DNA of 64,000 bases from Ascarosepion bandense (GCA_037127315.1 JBBBDQ010001293.1:2464001-2528000); one strand, 5' to 3'. Positions 10,366 to 20,838 are shown, counted from the stretch's first letter. Notes: generated from the sequence alone by a model not told the origin. Program-made: numbers and translations.

Positions 10366-11317
10366 ATCGGAAAAGAGAAAAACTAGATTAGGGATTCTTC
10401 CTCGAAGTTGCGTATTTAGTAATTATAGGTTTGTTTGATTGTTTATCGTTTTTATGGCTTATTAACCCTTTACCGGTTTGTTTGCAGGATATTTATATCT
10501 TATATGGGAAGGCAACACAATGATTTCTATTAACCTTCTGTTTTTTTTTTAAACGGGTTCTTTTTATACTTTTTTGCTAGTAGAATATGTTGAAATGCAT
10601 TTTAATACTCAAAATCTTATATCGCCCAACAAAAGTTCCAATCCGACACCATTTTTGTTTAGTTGCTCATCGCCCAGACAACAGCTGAAATCGCCCACCG
10701 GAGGGTGATATCGCCTAAGCTGAGAAACCATATATTAGAAGAAAGCGTGCCCACACCATGACTTCTCGGAATCACCTAGCAAAAATAAGAGGCAAAAACA
10801 AAGATGTTAGTTCGACTGTTAAAAATTAGATTTTATGTGACCAGTTTCGAACTATCCTACAGGTAGTAACTAACATCAGTAAACAAAGAAAGAAATTAGT
10901 AACTGATGAATCGTTTGTTTATTTTTTATTTTTTTATTCTTAATTATTTACGTTGGTTAAGCGGACAAGAAATTAATTCTCGGCGTATGTAACATTTGCT
11001 CTACAGGAATGGTGTGATTGAAACTGCGAAAGAAGGGAAAAAATCGATAAATGTTTTTAATTTTTGTGTGCGTGTGGTAAAGGTCTTACATAAAGCAGAC
11101 TTGTTTGACGGGGAAATTTTGGTTAGTCAGTCGGTCGGGCGGTGGTGCTGGGGGATTTCGTTTTGGACTTAATCGTGCTAAGGTTAATTAATTATTTTTT
11201 TTCTTTTTTGACTTCAAAGACCGAAGAGTTATAAAATTAATTAACGAAATTAAATTCGTCAGCGTTATGAAGCAAGTCTGAATTGAAATTGTCTTTCATT
11301 ATTTTTTTGCTTTACAT

Positions 11318-11770
11318 TTATAACATGTATCGACTGTCAGATTTTACTGACAGAGATTTAAAACCTATAAAATACATGTAAGGCTTTATACGAGTGTAAG
11401 ACAAAACTTTATCCGTATTTTCGCCATGACATATCTTTAGACAAGGGTGCGGATAATTTGGACTTTCCCTCAGATGTTGACGGTTAAATATATATACAGG
11501 GCGCGATGTATAAATTGTCACCATGTTATATTTTTAATTTCGCGCATGCGCATGATTTCTTTTGTTTTTGTGGTACACAGATTGACACCCAAATATTCCA
11601 AAATGTTCATATTGGACCCTCTGGAGTAAATGCCAAGCAGTACAGTATTATGACCTTCCTGTTTCCAAATTACTGTCGGAGTGACCTGCGCCATCATCAT
11701 CTTTTTCTCACAGAGGGTGTCCAACCGACTCTACTATACTGGTGTCTGACTGGACATTTTGTTGGGTGAT
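11318..11770. other. Unrecognised internal segment with short ORFs on both strands
   Basis: Overlapping frames of 68-87 codons occur on both strands over 11447-11769, including an ACAGGGCGCGATGTATAAAT start that could be the end of a DNA transposon. No product was recognised. Confidence 0.25.
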
Positions 11771-11853
11771 TTTTAGTATTAAAAAGCATTTCAACATATA
11801 TTACAAGAAAAAAGTATGTAAAGAACCTGTATAAACAACAAAACCAAAAAACT

Positions 11854-12345
11854 GGAGTAGCTAGATCTATTTATCGCCCGGTTCACACTCCACCCACGTC
11901 TATTGAACAGGTTAAGAGGCTCATCCCTTGTTCCCTGTTTAGGATGTGGTTTCCGGCTTCCTCTTTTCAAATCTTTTCACTTTGTTTTTTTTTTCAATTG
12001 GAGTAGATAGATCTATCTATTGCCCAGTTCACATTCCACCCACGTCTATTGAACAGGTTAAAAGGCTCATCCCTTGTTCCCTGTTTAGGATGTGGTTTCC
12101 GGCTTCCTCTTTTCAAATCTTCTCACTTTGTTTTTTTTTCAATTGGAGTAGATAGATCTATCTATCGCCCAGTTCACACTCCACCCACGTCTATTGAACA
12201 GGTTAAGAGGCTCATCCTTTGTTCCCTGTTTAAGATGTGGTTTCCGGCTTTCTCTTTTCCAATCTTTTCACTATTACGTAGCCTCCTGCACATCAGTGGC
12301 GTTACCGCCTTGCTCGGGGTGATACGATTAAAAAAAACAAAAAAA
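11854..12345 (+). repeat. Repeat C, three tandem ~146-bp units with LINE-like tail
   Basis: Units start with GGAGTAG at 11854, 12000 and 12145. The last unit continues into TAGCCTCCTGCACATCAGTG, then GCGTTACCGCCTTGCTCGGG and TGATACGATT with an A-rich end at about 12345. That tail matches the ends of repeat C at 6.5 kb and of the LINE at 18.4 kb. The short frame repeated in each unit (HTPPTSIEQVKRLIPCSLF) is a by-product of the tandem unit. Confidence 0.9.
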
Positions 12346-12503
12346 AAACGGAAGGTTAATAAGAATAATATATCTTCCTAGATCAGATATAAATATCTAG
12401 CAAGCAAACCTGTAAAGGATTAATAAGCCGTAAAAAAGCTAATCACTCAGTCGAACCTATAATTAATAAATACGAGAATTCTTCTAGGAAGAATCCCTAA
12501 TCT

Positions 12504-13990
12504 CATGATGTCATGGCTTATCCTGCTATATGAAGAACATTTTCCTAAGCAACTGGTCGACGTTTTCGCGAGGCACTTAAAATTCACCGTTTGATATTTT
12601 TTACTAATATTCAGAGTGGCCCTAAAACTGATATAAAGACTCGATATATTATATTGTCTTTGTCGGCTTTATCTCGTATCGAAGAATTTAATTTCTTCTC
12701 TGGTGATCGAGTCATTTATGATGATGACATTGTTGACTAAATTCGCCGTCAAAATGACGGTCGAGGACGAGATACTTCCTGTTTCACCAAAATTGCTTCC
12801 ATCATTCATTTCCTATCACTCTTCGGATTTGCAAATGTTTGTTAAAGGTGAAAGAAAATAAGAGTAGAAAGCATTTGCTTACCGCGAGTACACTTTTTGT
12901 CAATCCGTTAATGTATCTGGCGTTTCTGGCGTTCTGGTGTAGCACCAAGTGCCAAATTTAATTCAATATCTCATAGGATGAATCCAGTGCATATTAAAGT
13001 CACCACAGATTATTTTCTTTTAGAAAAAAAGGTTCTTTGTTGATAGTTAATTCGGTTCAAACCATCTGGAAAGAATCGCAGACTACACAGGTAATTTAAT
13101 ATTTTTGAGTTCTTCACGCAAAACAGAAATGTCGTTGTAAATGAATTGAGTAACTGAGTTTGTGAATAGAAACGTCTTGGAAAATGTTCCTTTGCTATCG
13201 AACTTTCTGCAAACAAACGGGCTGTCAAAATCTTTATGATTCTCCATGCTGAGCCGTGAAAGCAGTCGGCAATTTGAGATTATGTGCTTGGATTTTATTT
13301 GCTACCGAGATATCATTGCTTAATGGATTGTGAAGTCGTTCGATCTTTTTTGCAACCAGATGTTGTTTGTGGATTACTGAGGGCACCGTAAAAACAACCG
13401 ATGAAGCCATGATAACGACTCGATATCGAGGCTGTCCCCAGTTTCGCAAAGGAAGAAATGCTGATAAACGTGATGTCTTTCCTTTTGAAAAAAAATTCTC
13501 AGTAAAACGAAATACTGACAACTCTTTTCTATTTGTTTTGCAGATAACAGTTCTTGAACCAAATTTTAATCTCAGAGGAAACAAAAATAAGCAAGAAGCA
13601 AATATTTATGGCCTTGCAAAGAGCACATATCTAGCATCAAGCCAAATACAGCTGTTTAACTGTTGCCTTATGCGCCTTCAGTGTTTCCATTTAGTTAATC
13701 CAGGCTTTTTTAAGAAGCGTAATCAATTAAAAGAAAAGCTTTAATATTTCTCCTGTTTAAAAAATGTGCGCAGCATTTCGCCTACAGCTGGCTGAATAAG
13801 ATCTCGATTTATATAAAGGTTTTCTCGATCCAGTAATCAGTAATTCTATATGGCATGGTGAATGAAACGACAACTGGAGTGTTGCGAAATGTTAACAAAG
13901 GATATTTCTAATGCTTCTAAAAGTTTCTGAATAGTTTTTTGAAGTGGCTAAAAATACGCTGTGTTTGGTGTGCTTGATCAGAGTTTATTT
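12504..13990. other. Unrecognised interval with overlapping ORFs
   Basis: A plus-strand frame of 125 codons (13367-13744) overlaps minus-strand frames of 116 codons (13234-13584) and 72 codons (13010-13228). None resembles a known family. The plus frame contains TATTTGTTTTGCAG at about 13529-13542, which looks like a splice acceptor, but no exon partner can be supported. Confidence 0.35.
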
Positions 13991-14790
13991 TCATCAAACG
14001 TTCAGTGGTTGATTTTCTTATCAGAGTTGGGTTTTGGATTTTTCTTATGATCAGTTTTTCTTTAGATTGTTATTTTAAGATTTTCCATCAGAGTTAATAA
14101 TCTTATTATCAGATTTCTCTAGATTTGACTGTTTTCAGATTTTCAAAAATTCGTATCAGAGTTGAGTGGCTGATATTTTTATTTTCAGTTTTAGACATGC
14201 AAATTTCTTTATTAGGACTGACTTAGATTTTCTTTTTTTTATTTTTAGATTTTCTTATTTTTGTTTCAGATTCTTATTTTTAGGCTTTCTGACAATTTTT
14301 ATCAAAGTATATCAGCAGATTTTCTTATTTTCAAATTTCCTTATTCTCAGACTTTCAGATATCACAAAATAAGAAAGTCTGAATATCAACTCTGATTTGT
14401 AGATTTTTTATTTCCTGATTTTCACTTTTTTTTTAGAATTTACAGAGTTAATTTTCAGATCTTCTCATTTTACATTTTCAGACATTCAGATTTTTGTCAG
14501 AAAATCTGAAAAATTTTTATTTCCTGATTTTCACTTTTTTTAGAATTTACAGAGTTAATTTTCAGATCTTCTCATTTTACATTTTCAGACATTCAGATTT
14601 TTATCAGAAAATCTGAAAATGAGAATATCCACAAATCAACTCTGATTAGCAGGTTTTTTTTTCTAGTTTTCAGATTTTCATAGTCATAGTATTTCAGACT
14701 TTTCAGATTTTTTCATCAGAGTTGATATCAAGTTTTCAGATTCTCAGAATCTTTATTTTGAGACATTCAGATTTGTTTTCAGAGTTGATT
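13990..14790 (+). repeat. Degenerate CAGATTTT / TCAGAGTTGA repeat region with a 109-bp duplication
   Basis: Words CAGATTTT, TCAGAGTTGA and CTTATTTTCAGA recur irregularly on the plus strand, with inverted AAAATCTG copies. A 109-bp unit beginning TTTCCTGATTTTCAC is duplicated in tandem at about 14411 and 14520. The short F-rich frames are by-products. Confidence 0.75.
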
Positions 14791-15262
14791 TTCTTCAAAT
14801 GTTCAATAAATCTACACAGTTTCATGGTTCACTTGAAAATCTTTTTGTTTTTTCAAAGCGTTGGCGCATTGGTTCCTGCTCAGGATTTTTACTTGGTGCT
14901 GACCCGTTCCCTATTCCAGATAATCGATTCGATAATTTAGAACATTCTTTTTGGTTTCATTACTGTGACCATAGCTATTAGTTCCTCCTACTTTATAGGG
15001 ACCTTGTTAAACTATTCCAACACTAAAACGCATTAGTCATGCTTCTATAATGAGAAACTGATCATTAATTCCCTTTTTCATGTCATCAGTCGAACTGTAT
15101 GTGGTTAAGACTTAGCTGTCAAATTCAAAGGAATGCAAAAGAGATGAAGTCAAAGTTTTGTGTACGACTTTTGTATGGCAAAATAAATTATTTACTGACG
15201 AAAAATATTTTCATATAAAATGTTTATATCAAACTGAATGATTGAAAGAACTGTTGTATTAA

Positions 15263-15265
<3 letters not shown>
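14791..15265. other. Unrecognised interval
   Basis: Two small overlapping frames (14722-14940, 14799-14981) have no recognisable product. The interval ends in the (TA)n run at 15266. Confidence 0.4.

Positions 15266-15320
<55 letters not shown>
15266..15320. repeat. (TA)n microsatellite
   Basis: About 27 TA dinucleotides without interruption. Confidence 0.95.
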
Positions 15321-15321
<1 letters not shown>

Positions 15322-15388
15322 TTTTAAGGTGTGCCATATTTATAGAATAAAGTGCTCAATATGAAAAATATAGCGTATGTAAATATAA

Positions 15389-15502
15389 AAATGAACATTG
15401 AAATCTACACTCAGAGGCGACAGACTGTTTCATGTTTTTAGGCCTGATGATTGTGCCAACATGAAACAATATGTCGTCTCTATGTGTTGACTTCAATGTT
15501 CA

Positions 15503-15507
<5 letters not shown>
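15389..15507 (+). repeat. Near-palindromic dispersed repeat with hammerhead-like core
   Basis: Arms of about 48 bp (15389-15436 and 15459-15507) are inverted copies carrying TGAACATTGAA, GGCGACAG/GTCGTC and CATGAAACA. The 22-bp centre holds CTGATGA at 15444-15450. GAAAC (15463-15467), five bases and GTC (15473-15475) follow. Next to a second (TA)n at 15507-15533. Confidence 0.65.
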
Positions 15508-15533
<26 letters not shown>

Positions 15534-15537
<4 letters not shown>

Positions 15538-15810
15538 TTTAGTTATTCGTAATTTCTGCTTTTAGGGAAACAATTGTAGTACAAATGTATAATCTTAACT
15601 AACCTTTTCCCAAATATAGAATGTGATTTAATACGACAATGTTCAACAGGAAAAGATAGTGAATAGACAATAGTAAATCTTCACTATCTTTTTTAAAAGC
15701 TGAGTTTCATGGAAGAAACGTAATACTATGTCTGTAGTGGGATCGTGGAATTATTACTCATTTTGATTCTTAAAACAGAAAAAAACCCCGCTAAATGCAC
15801 ATTTATATGT
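15534..15810. other. Unrecognised interval
   Basis: Contains an imperfect inverted pair around AGATAGTGAATAGAC and TCTTCACTATC; nothing else was seen. Confidence 0.4.
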
Positions 15811-16105
15811 CCAGCAGCTGCAACCTGTCCATGTTTGTTCAAAATGCATCTTGTCAGTTGGGAAAAATGCCGTTCTCGTCCATGACAATGCAAGGAGGCA
15901 AGAAAGTTTTGGAACTTGGATGGTTTGTTCTACCACATTCGCTATATTCACAAAAATCTTGCACCAGTCGATTTAGATCGCTGCTGAACTCTGTGATAAT
16001 GAAAACAAAATTCAGGAGGTAGTAGCACATGAAAACCTGCTGATGTTTATTCGATAGGGGTCTTTTCATTGGCAATAGATCATTACGAAAACTGGTAAAT
16101 AGATA
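15811..16105 (+). mobile_element. mariner-type transposase remnant, C-terminal part
   Basis: Frames stitched over several shifts give KNAVLVHDNAR (second catalytic Asp region of the DDD motif), KVLELGWFVLPHSLYS, a degraded NLAPVDLDRC (normally PDLAPSDYHL), then NENKIQEVVAHENLL. The order and spacing fit the last third of a mariner transposase. The frames are broken, and the third catalytic Asp lies in a degraded block. Confidence 0.8.
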
Positions 16106-16164
16106 ATTAAATAAAATGCGATCGAACGTTAGACTTGATCAATATATTATTAATCCTTATTATA

Positions 16165-16400
16165 ATTTCTACACACTGCTTTGCAAGGGTTTTTGTCCTC
16201 ACTTTCCTGTCTCATCAAACCAAGAAATCGTTTTCGACAGACTCGAATAATGTTTTCAAAGATAAGACAAGGGTCAGCATAAAGAAAAGATGAAAAATGT
16301 AGCGATTTTTTACAAAGTCAATATAACAAAATCAAAGTAGCTACTTAAGCGTTTTCATAATACTTTACGAAGAATAAATTTGAATTTTATTATTGTGATT
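16165..16400 (+). repeat. Dispersed repeat N, copy 1
   Basis: Paralogous to 28195-28400: both have CTGC.TTGCAA, TTTTTG.CCTCA, AATGTTTT.AA.ATAAGA and GATTTTTTACAAAGTCAATA. Class unknown. Confidence 0.6.
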
Positions 16401-16559
16401 TTAGCCTTGTACATGTCTTGTGAGCGACTTGAAGTAGAGTATCAGAGAGTAAGGCACAGCATATGCGGATATTTGGGAACTCTTAATCTTCGTCTTGGGA
16501 ACGGTTAATCTTCGTCTTGAACAAGTTAGGATTATAGTGATCCGGAAAGCATTCTCTTG

Positions 16560-17100
16560 GAATTCGCTTCAACAAAGCAGCGTTTCTTTTGCATTTATTC
16601 CTGAGATGGATAATTTTCAATAACCTTGGAATTATTCCGAACTTTTGTTCTCATCTTGGTTGATATAAGTGTTACAATAGACACAACGTTTCAACTAACT
16701 ACCCTCTGGTCATCAACATTTGTCCATAGACTTACTGAGGTGGATTATCTCGTTGATTATTGCAAATTATCCTGTGAAATCAATTATTGCTTTTTCATAT
16801 TGGAATTTGGTTCGTCACTACCAAATCCAAGGATCGATCTCTACTGTAACCACTACTGTATCCACTACACCACGGTACCGAAAGACTTAAGTGGTGTAAT
16901 TTTTGGAGCCTTTTATATTCATTAGCAGATGGATCTTTGACAAGTAGATTATGTTAGTGCCACTTGTCATAATTAGTATTTATTTCTGAGATGATAAATT
17001 TTCAATAATCTTGGAATTATTTCGAACTTTTGTTCTCATCTTGGTTGATATAATAGACACAACGTTTCGACTAAGTACCCTCTGGTCATCCATCTGATAC
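16560..17100. repeat. Two diverged copies of a ~130-bp repeat
   Basis: The block TTCAATAA.CTTGGAATTATT..GAACTTTTGTTCTCATCTTGG..ACAACGTTTC.ACTAA.TACCCTCTGGTCATC occurs at about 16600-16715 and 16985-17090. Between them, GTATCCACTACACCACGGTA (about 16858-16877) looks like the antisense of a SINE-A-type tRNA head. Confidence 0.6.
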
Positions 17101-17690
17101 TGAACATAAAATACTCCAAAAATACACCGCTAAGTTTGAAATGATTCCATGATTAAAGTAACGTTTCGGGGGAAGAAGATCTTCGAGTAGAACTTACGTC
17201 TCAACAGTGGCATACAAAGAAAATGCGGGTTATTTGGTACAATGTGCGTAGCATGGTAAATTTTAGCCGTGAAGGTGATAACTGGTGGAACTAAAGAAAG
17301 TGTTTTGTCTAAACGCTTTTAATAGAAATAGCGATAGAGCACCGAGAGGCTTACAAATTTTTATCTGTAAGAAACGGGTTTTAGGGCAGAAAATAATGTT
17401 TCACCCACTAGTCCGGGGAGACGCTTATGAACTCTGTCGAGATTAGAAATTAAAAACAGGGCAATGCATGGCAACATTACTGCATTTTAGGCCTGATCCG
17501 GATACCATCAGCCGCTTACGGCAACGGTATCGGAAACAAACCATATTTCTAGCATATTTAGCGATTGATCGTATGGACGTGATCCATAAAGGCTGGATTA
17601 AGTACAAGTCCCAATACTACGCCTCCTCGGTCTTACCCTATCGTCCGACCTCTAGTGAAATCATTACATTGAGTCAATAGTTAAATCCAC
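17100..17690 (+). other. Unrecognised interval with a 70-codon ORF
   Basis: The frame at 17468-17680 is less AT-rich than its surroundings and basic (PDPDTISRLRQRYRKQ near its start). It resembles no family I know and lies just upstream of a LINE C-terminus, so it may be a broken mobile-element frame. Confidence 0.25.
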
Positions 17691-17694
17691 TGCT

Positions 17695-18420
17695 AGAAAG
17701 TTTGGGTCACTGTGTCGGGCCAGGAAGTTTTTTTTCGCCTGAATCCATTTTACCCATATACAAATCAACCATCCTGACCGTGCATAGAATACTGTTGTCA
17801 TAACTAATCAGGCACCTCTGTGTTCTAGACAGGCTCCAAAGGAGAATCTGTAATGTGATTAGCCCTGAGGTGATAGCTCGACTCCAGCCTCTTTCTCATC
17901 GGTGGGATATGGCATCGCTCTATCTCTTCTCCAAATATTTTCACGGCTTCTGCTCCGACGAAATTAAGTCACTGGTGCCCCCTCTTAAAGAATTTACTCG
18001 TGCAACCAGACTGGCAACAAGTTCCCACAATTTTACAGTTAGATCAACCAAATGTGGCCGACAATTCTACTCCTGAAGCTTCTTTTTTCGCAATCCTCGC
18101 CTGTGGAACTCCCTTCCGTATGCTTGTTTTCCTACAACCTCTAGGAATCTAAATGTAATGTCAATTCCCATTTCTTATCCACTTGACTCCAGTCCTTTTC
18201 TACATCACCCCGTGTATCTTGTTTTCCTTTCTCTCCCTACCTTCACAACTATCTTCACACCTGTGTTTCCATCCTTCTCTTGCCGTTTCTCTGACACCCT
18301 GTGTAACTGGTTCATCTTTCTCTTCACTTTCCTCTTGCCTAAGGTTTTTACTCTCTTATGTAGCCACCTGCGCATCAGTGGCGGTAGCACTTTGCTTAGG
18401 GTGAAGCGATTAAAAAAATA
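17695..18420 (+). mobile_element. jockey-like LINE 3' end: RT C-terminal region, 3' UTR and A-rich tail
   Basis: After a frameshifted SLCRARKFF block, the frame from 17855 reads VIARLQPLSHRWDMASLYLF, FSKYFHGFCSDEIKSLVP, RATRLATSSHNFTV. Past a stop it gives NPRLWNSLPYACFP. This is the distinctive C-terminal region of jockey-type LINEs of marine invertebrates. The 3' UTR ends CTGCGCATCAGTGGCGGTAG, CACTTTGCTTAGGGTGAAGC, GATTAAAAAA. The same ending occurs at 6.5, 12.3 and, inverted, 21.3 kb. Confidence 0.85.
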
Positions 18421-18424
18421 GTCA

Positions 18425-19600
18425 CTCAAGGCATGATTGGTGATAGTTCAGTGTACGAACGGCGATGTTGGGATGTAACTGGCTTGATTTTCTGGGCATT
18501 GAATGTAACCCCCTCCACTGAACATGCACGCATGTATAATTATATCATCAGTACCGATATTCACAAATGATTGCGTTATGTACTTGCGCAGATCATTTAT
18601 GTAAAGTAAAAAAAGAAGGTCGGTCCGTAAAAGCGACCCCGGGAGACGCTTGCATTGATTGCTAAGGAACAGTATGATTGGCCGTCAACAACTTTTTTCA
18701 GGGATCTACCCGTTAGGAAGGACTTCATAATTGGAAAATACTATTCCAGTGATTCCATAGTTAGAGAGCTGGTGCAACAATCCTTTGGGCTACACTTTAT
18801 GAAAGGCCTTTGAAATATCCAATGTGATAGTCTCTGAGATGTGTTTGTTGTCTCGTGTCTCACTGATTTTGTGAGTAAAGGTAAGTAAGATATTAGCAAT
18901 GGATAGAGACGATCTATACCCGTAATGCTGTTTTCTCAAGGAATTCTCCAATTTTAGTTGATCAGTAACCTTCTTGATGATTACAACCTCAAAACGCTTG
19001 CTAATGACACTTAGGAGAGTGATGAGTCTATATTGAGGGAGAAATGAGCGCTCATCGCGTACTTGGAAACCGGGTATACGCTTGATACCTTTCACAGACT
19101 TGTGAAGGATTTTTCCTTCAAGATGCGGTTAAATAATTTTCCTAATATTGCGGATATTTCCGGGTTTGTAGTATTAAGAACGTGCGTTGTGTTGCAGTGG
19201 ATATCGACTCGGCACGACAAATTGGGAAAGGTATTAATTCGTCTCTTCACTCCAGTTATGGGTTAAATAACAGGTCAGATTGTACCTTGGCTGGCAACCA
19301 GTCTACTGCAGAAAGCAATGGCAACCTACTGCGGGATAATCTTCTACCCAGTTAGTCATGTCTCTTTCGAGACATGATCGGCCAAAGCGTGTATCACGTA
19401 TGACACTTAACTGAGTATTAAGAAGATTAAGTTTTTTTGGGAGGTCAGTAGCTATCTTCTGATCAAGACTTTCGATATTTCTGTTAATGTTGATCTAAAA
19501 GTTTTCTTAATTCTTTCCATGCTGTAATAAAAATATTACTGATATTGTGCTCAGTGTGATTGGCAAGTCGACAAGGGGATGTTCTATGTTATCTAACGTT
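18425..19600 (-). mobile_element. jockey-like LINE, reverse-transcriptase core, split by SINE-A
   Basis: The minus strand reads YRLITLLSVISKRFEVVIIK, KKVTDQLKLENSLRKQHYGY, RSSLSIANILLTFT, ITLDISKAFHKV, then INASVSRGRFYGPTFFLLY, INDLRKY and NIGTDDIIIHAC. These are RT motifs 1 to 5. The catalytic YADD has become GTDD, and stops and shifts occur. SINE-A (19181-19414) is inserted between the RT N-terminal side and the upstream part (19425-19600). The copy at 36541-37137 continues uninterrupted at the same position. Confidence 0.85.
19181..19414 (+). mobile_element. SINE-A nested in a LINE, perfect 10-bp target-site duplication
   Basis: Starts with the tRNA-like head GTTGTGTTGCAGTGGATATC and ends CACTTAACTGA. 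GTATTAAGAA precedes it at 19171-19180 and follows it at 19415-19424. The paralogous LINE copy has a single GTGTTAAGAA at about 36979-36988. The B-box region is deleted: the copy jumps from the A-box region to AAATTGGGAAAGGTATTAAT. Confidence 0.95.
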
Positions 19601-19948
19601 GAGTTAGAGGCAAAGATCAAGACGAAGAGCTTCGCCTTATCTTATAGAATTAGATGACCTCGGGGCCATTTATAATATCGGACACAGACGTCTTGCCTCT
19701 ATTCAGAATTTGGTTGGAGACCTACCAGAACCCTTGAGATTCAAGTTTGTTTTCAACCTTGGCCTGGGCCGCTTGCGCATAGATAAACTTTGACTTTTTC
19801 GGAACTTTCTTGCAGCGATTGCGGGCAAGTGTTCATCTCCAACTCTCCTGGTGATAGATACTGAAGTAGTGGTTATGGCAAACTATGGCTGCAGTACATT
19901 TAGAGTGAATCAAGGCTGGCTGCTCGGTTTTACTGGATTTGTGGAAGT
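19601..19948. other. Unrecognised interval, possibly the 5' continuation of the LINE
   Basis: No motif could be identified; position and orientation would fit upstream coding sequence of the minus-strand LINE. Confidence 0.3.
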
Positions 19949-20140
19949 GTTTAAAACTCACCATTTCATCTGAACATTTTGTTCATAATAAATTTGGGCA
20001 CCTCGAGGTGGTGTAATTAGCTAGCAAGCTTGTCTCGCTAGAATTGTTACAATTGATTAGTAGATCCTCAGTGGATGTCCCATACTTTCGGCCTTGTGCA
20101 ACATATAAGTTGCGCTTAGAAAATTACTATAATAAGTTTT
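19949..20140 (+). mobile_element. SINE-M, copy 1
   Basis: Almost the same ~190 bp occurs at 25098-25290. GGTGGTGTAATTAGCTAGCA is A-box/D-arm-like and CTTGTCTCGCTAGAATTGTT covers the anticodon-like region. The B-box part is weak. It ends CGGCCTTGTGCAACATATAA then GCGCTTAGAAAATTA. Related units form a cluster at 33.1-33.7 kb in reverse orientation. Confidence 0.75.
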
Positions 20141-20396
20141 CTTATAATTTGATAGTGGTAGAAAGGACATTTGTGTTTTCTTCAAGTCTAAACTTTGTTT
20201 ATTAAAATTTATCAACTATCTTCAGTTCAAGTAATATTCACATATCTATCAAAAAATATTTTCTAACTGCTTGATTTGACTTTCAGAAATTTTCATTTTG
20301 TAATACTATTACTTAAAAATATTACTTCAACTGGAAAATATAACTTACATCAAAGTAATAAGCAATCTTGTTGAATCATTTGTACTTATATATATA
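20141..20396. other. AT-rich unrecognised interval
   Basis: No feature was seen before the SINE-B end at 20397. Confidence 0.4.
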
Positions 20397-20703
20397 GTCA
20401 TCCGCAGACAGATCTGTTTCGCTGTATCACAACTCATCAGGACGGTTAGACAGCCGATTGCTTTTACCCAGGACTCAAACCCGACTGAATTGGCGTCAGT
20501 CGGCGATTTTGCCTCTGAGCTATGGGCGCTCGGTAGAAGGGGGCAGACTTTTAGCGTGTGATATACCATGTAAACATACGTCAGTAGTTAGAGTTTTCTC
20601 ATTCATTACTGAATGAACGATGCGTAGATGCTAGAGTAGCTACTGTTTTTTTTTTCAAAGTCTACCATTCTTCCAGAGTGCTCAATCAGGGTATGAGAGC
20701 GTA
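20397..20703 (-). mobile_element. SINE-B, near full length, hammerhead-bearing
   Basis: Minus-strand sense. A 5' region with GCTACTCTAGCATCTACGCA and CATTCAGTAATGAATG-like blocks leads to a tRNA-like part (A-box-like region near GAGCGCCCATAGCTCAGAGG, GTTTGAGTCC-type B box, CCGACTGA/TCAGTCGG-type stem). It ends in a hammerhead (20401-20445). A second, truncated SINE-B tail follows at 20707. Confidence 0.85.
20401..20445 (-). ncRNA. Hammerhead ribozyme in SINE-B (20.4 kb copy)
   Basis: On the minus strand CTGATGA is the complement of 20434-20440 and GAAA the complement of 20417-20420. GTC is the complement of 20407-20409. Stem II is GTTGT/ACAGC (one G-U pair) with loop GAT. Stem III is ACA/TGT with loop GATC. 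Stem I keeps CCGT/GCGG but its innermost pair is C-T instead of A-T. All core bases are intact, so cleavage may be weakened, not lost. Confidence 0.75.
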
Positions 20704-20706
20704 AGA

Positions 20707-20773
20707 AGATATCTGTTTTGCTGTATCACAGTTCATCAGTACGGTTAGACATCCGATTACTTTTACCCAGGAT
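20707..20773 (-). mobile_element. Truncated SINE-B 3' end with broken hammerhead
   Basis: Contains CTGATGA (complement of TCATCAG at about 20733-20739), but the GAAA box reads AAAA and stem III/I downstream of AGAT is replaced. It therefore cannot form the catalytic fold. The start is at the CCAGG of the B-box region. Confidence 0.75.
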
Positions 20774-20779
20774 TACTTT

Positions 20780-20785
20780 TCTCTT

Positions 20786-20838
<53 letters not shown>

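Larger units (their letters stand above)
10385..12503. mobile_element. Possible 2.1-kb element bounded by ~120-bp inverted repeats
   Basis: The left end (10385-10508) is the inverted, diverged copy of the right end (about 12365-12503). Both begin GATTAGGGATTCTTCCT from outside and share the AATTATAGGT, GGCTTATTAA and CCTTTAC.GGTTTG blocks. Repeat C lies inside the right half. No transposase was recognised and no convincing target-site duplication was seen. Two independent copies of a short repeat in opposite orientation remain possible. Confidence 0.5.

Noticed and set aside
13367..13744. A host exon with a splice acceptor at about 13542
   Set aside because: No recognisable product, an equally long antisense ORF overlaps it and no partner exon or donor can be supported.
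16700..17195. GAAACG-containing motifs on the minus strand (near 16710, 17060 and 17170) as hammerheads
   Set aside because: No intact CTGANGA box with a stem II that starts next to it; the best pairings would consume core bases.
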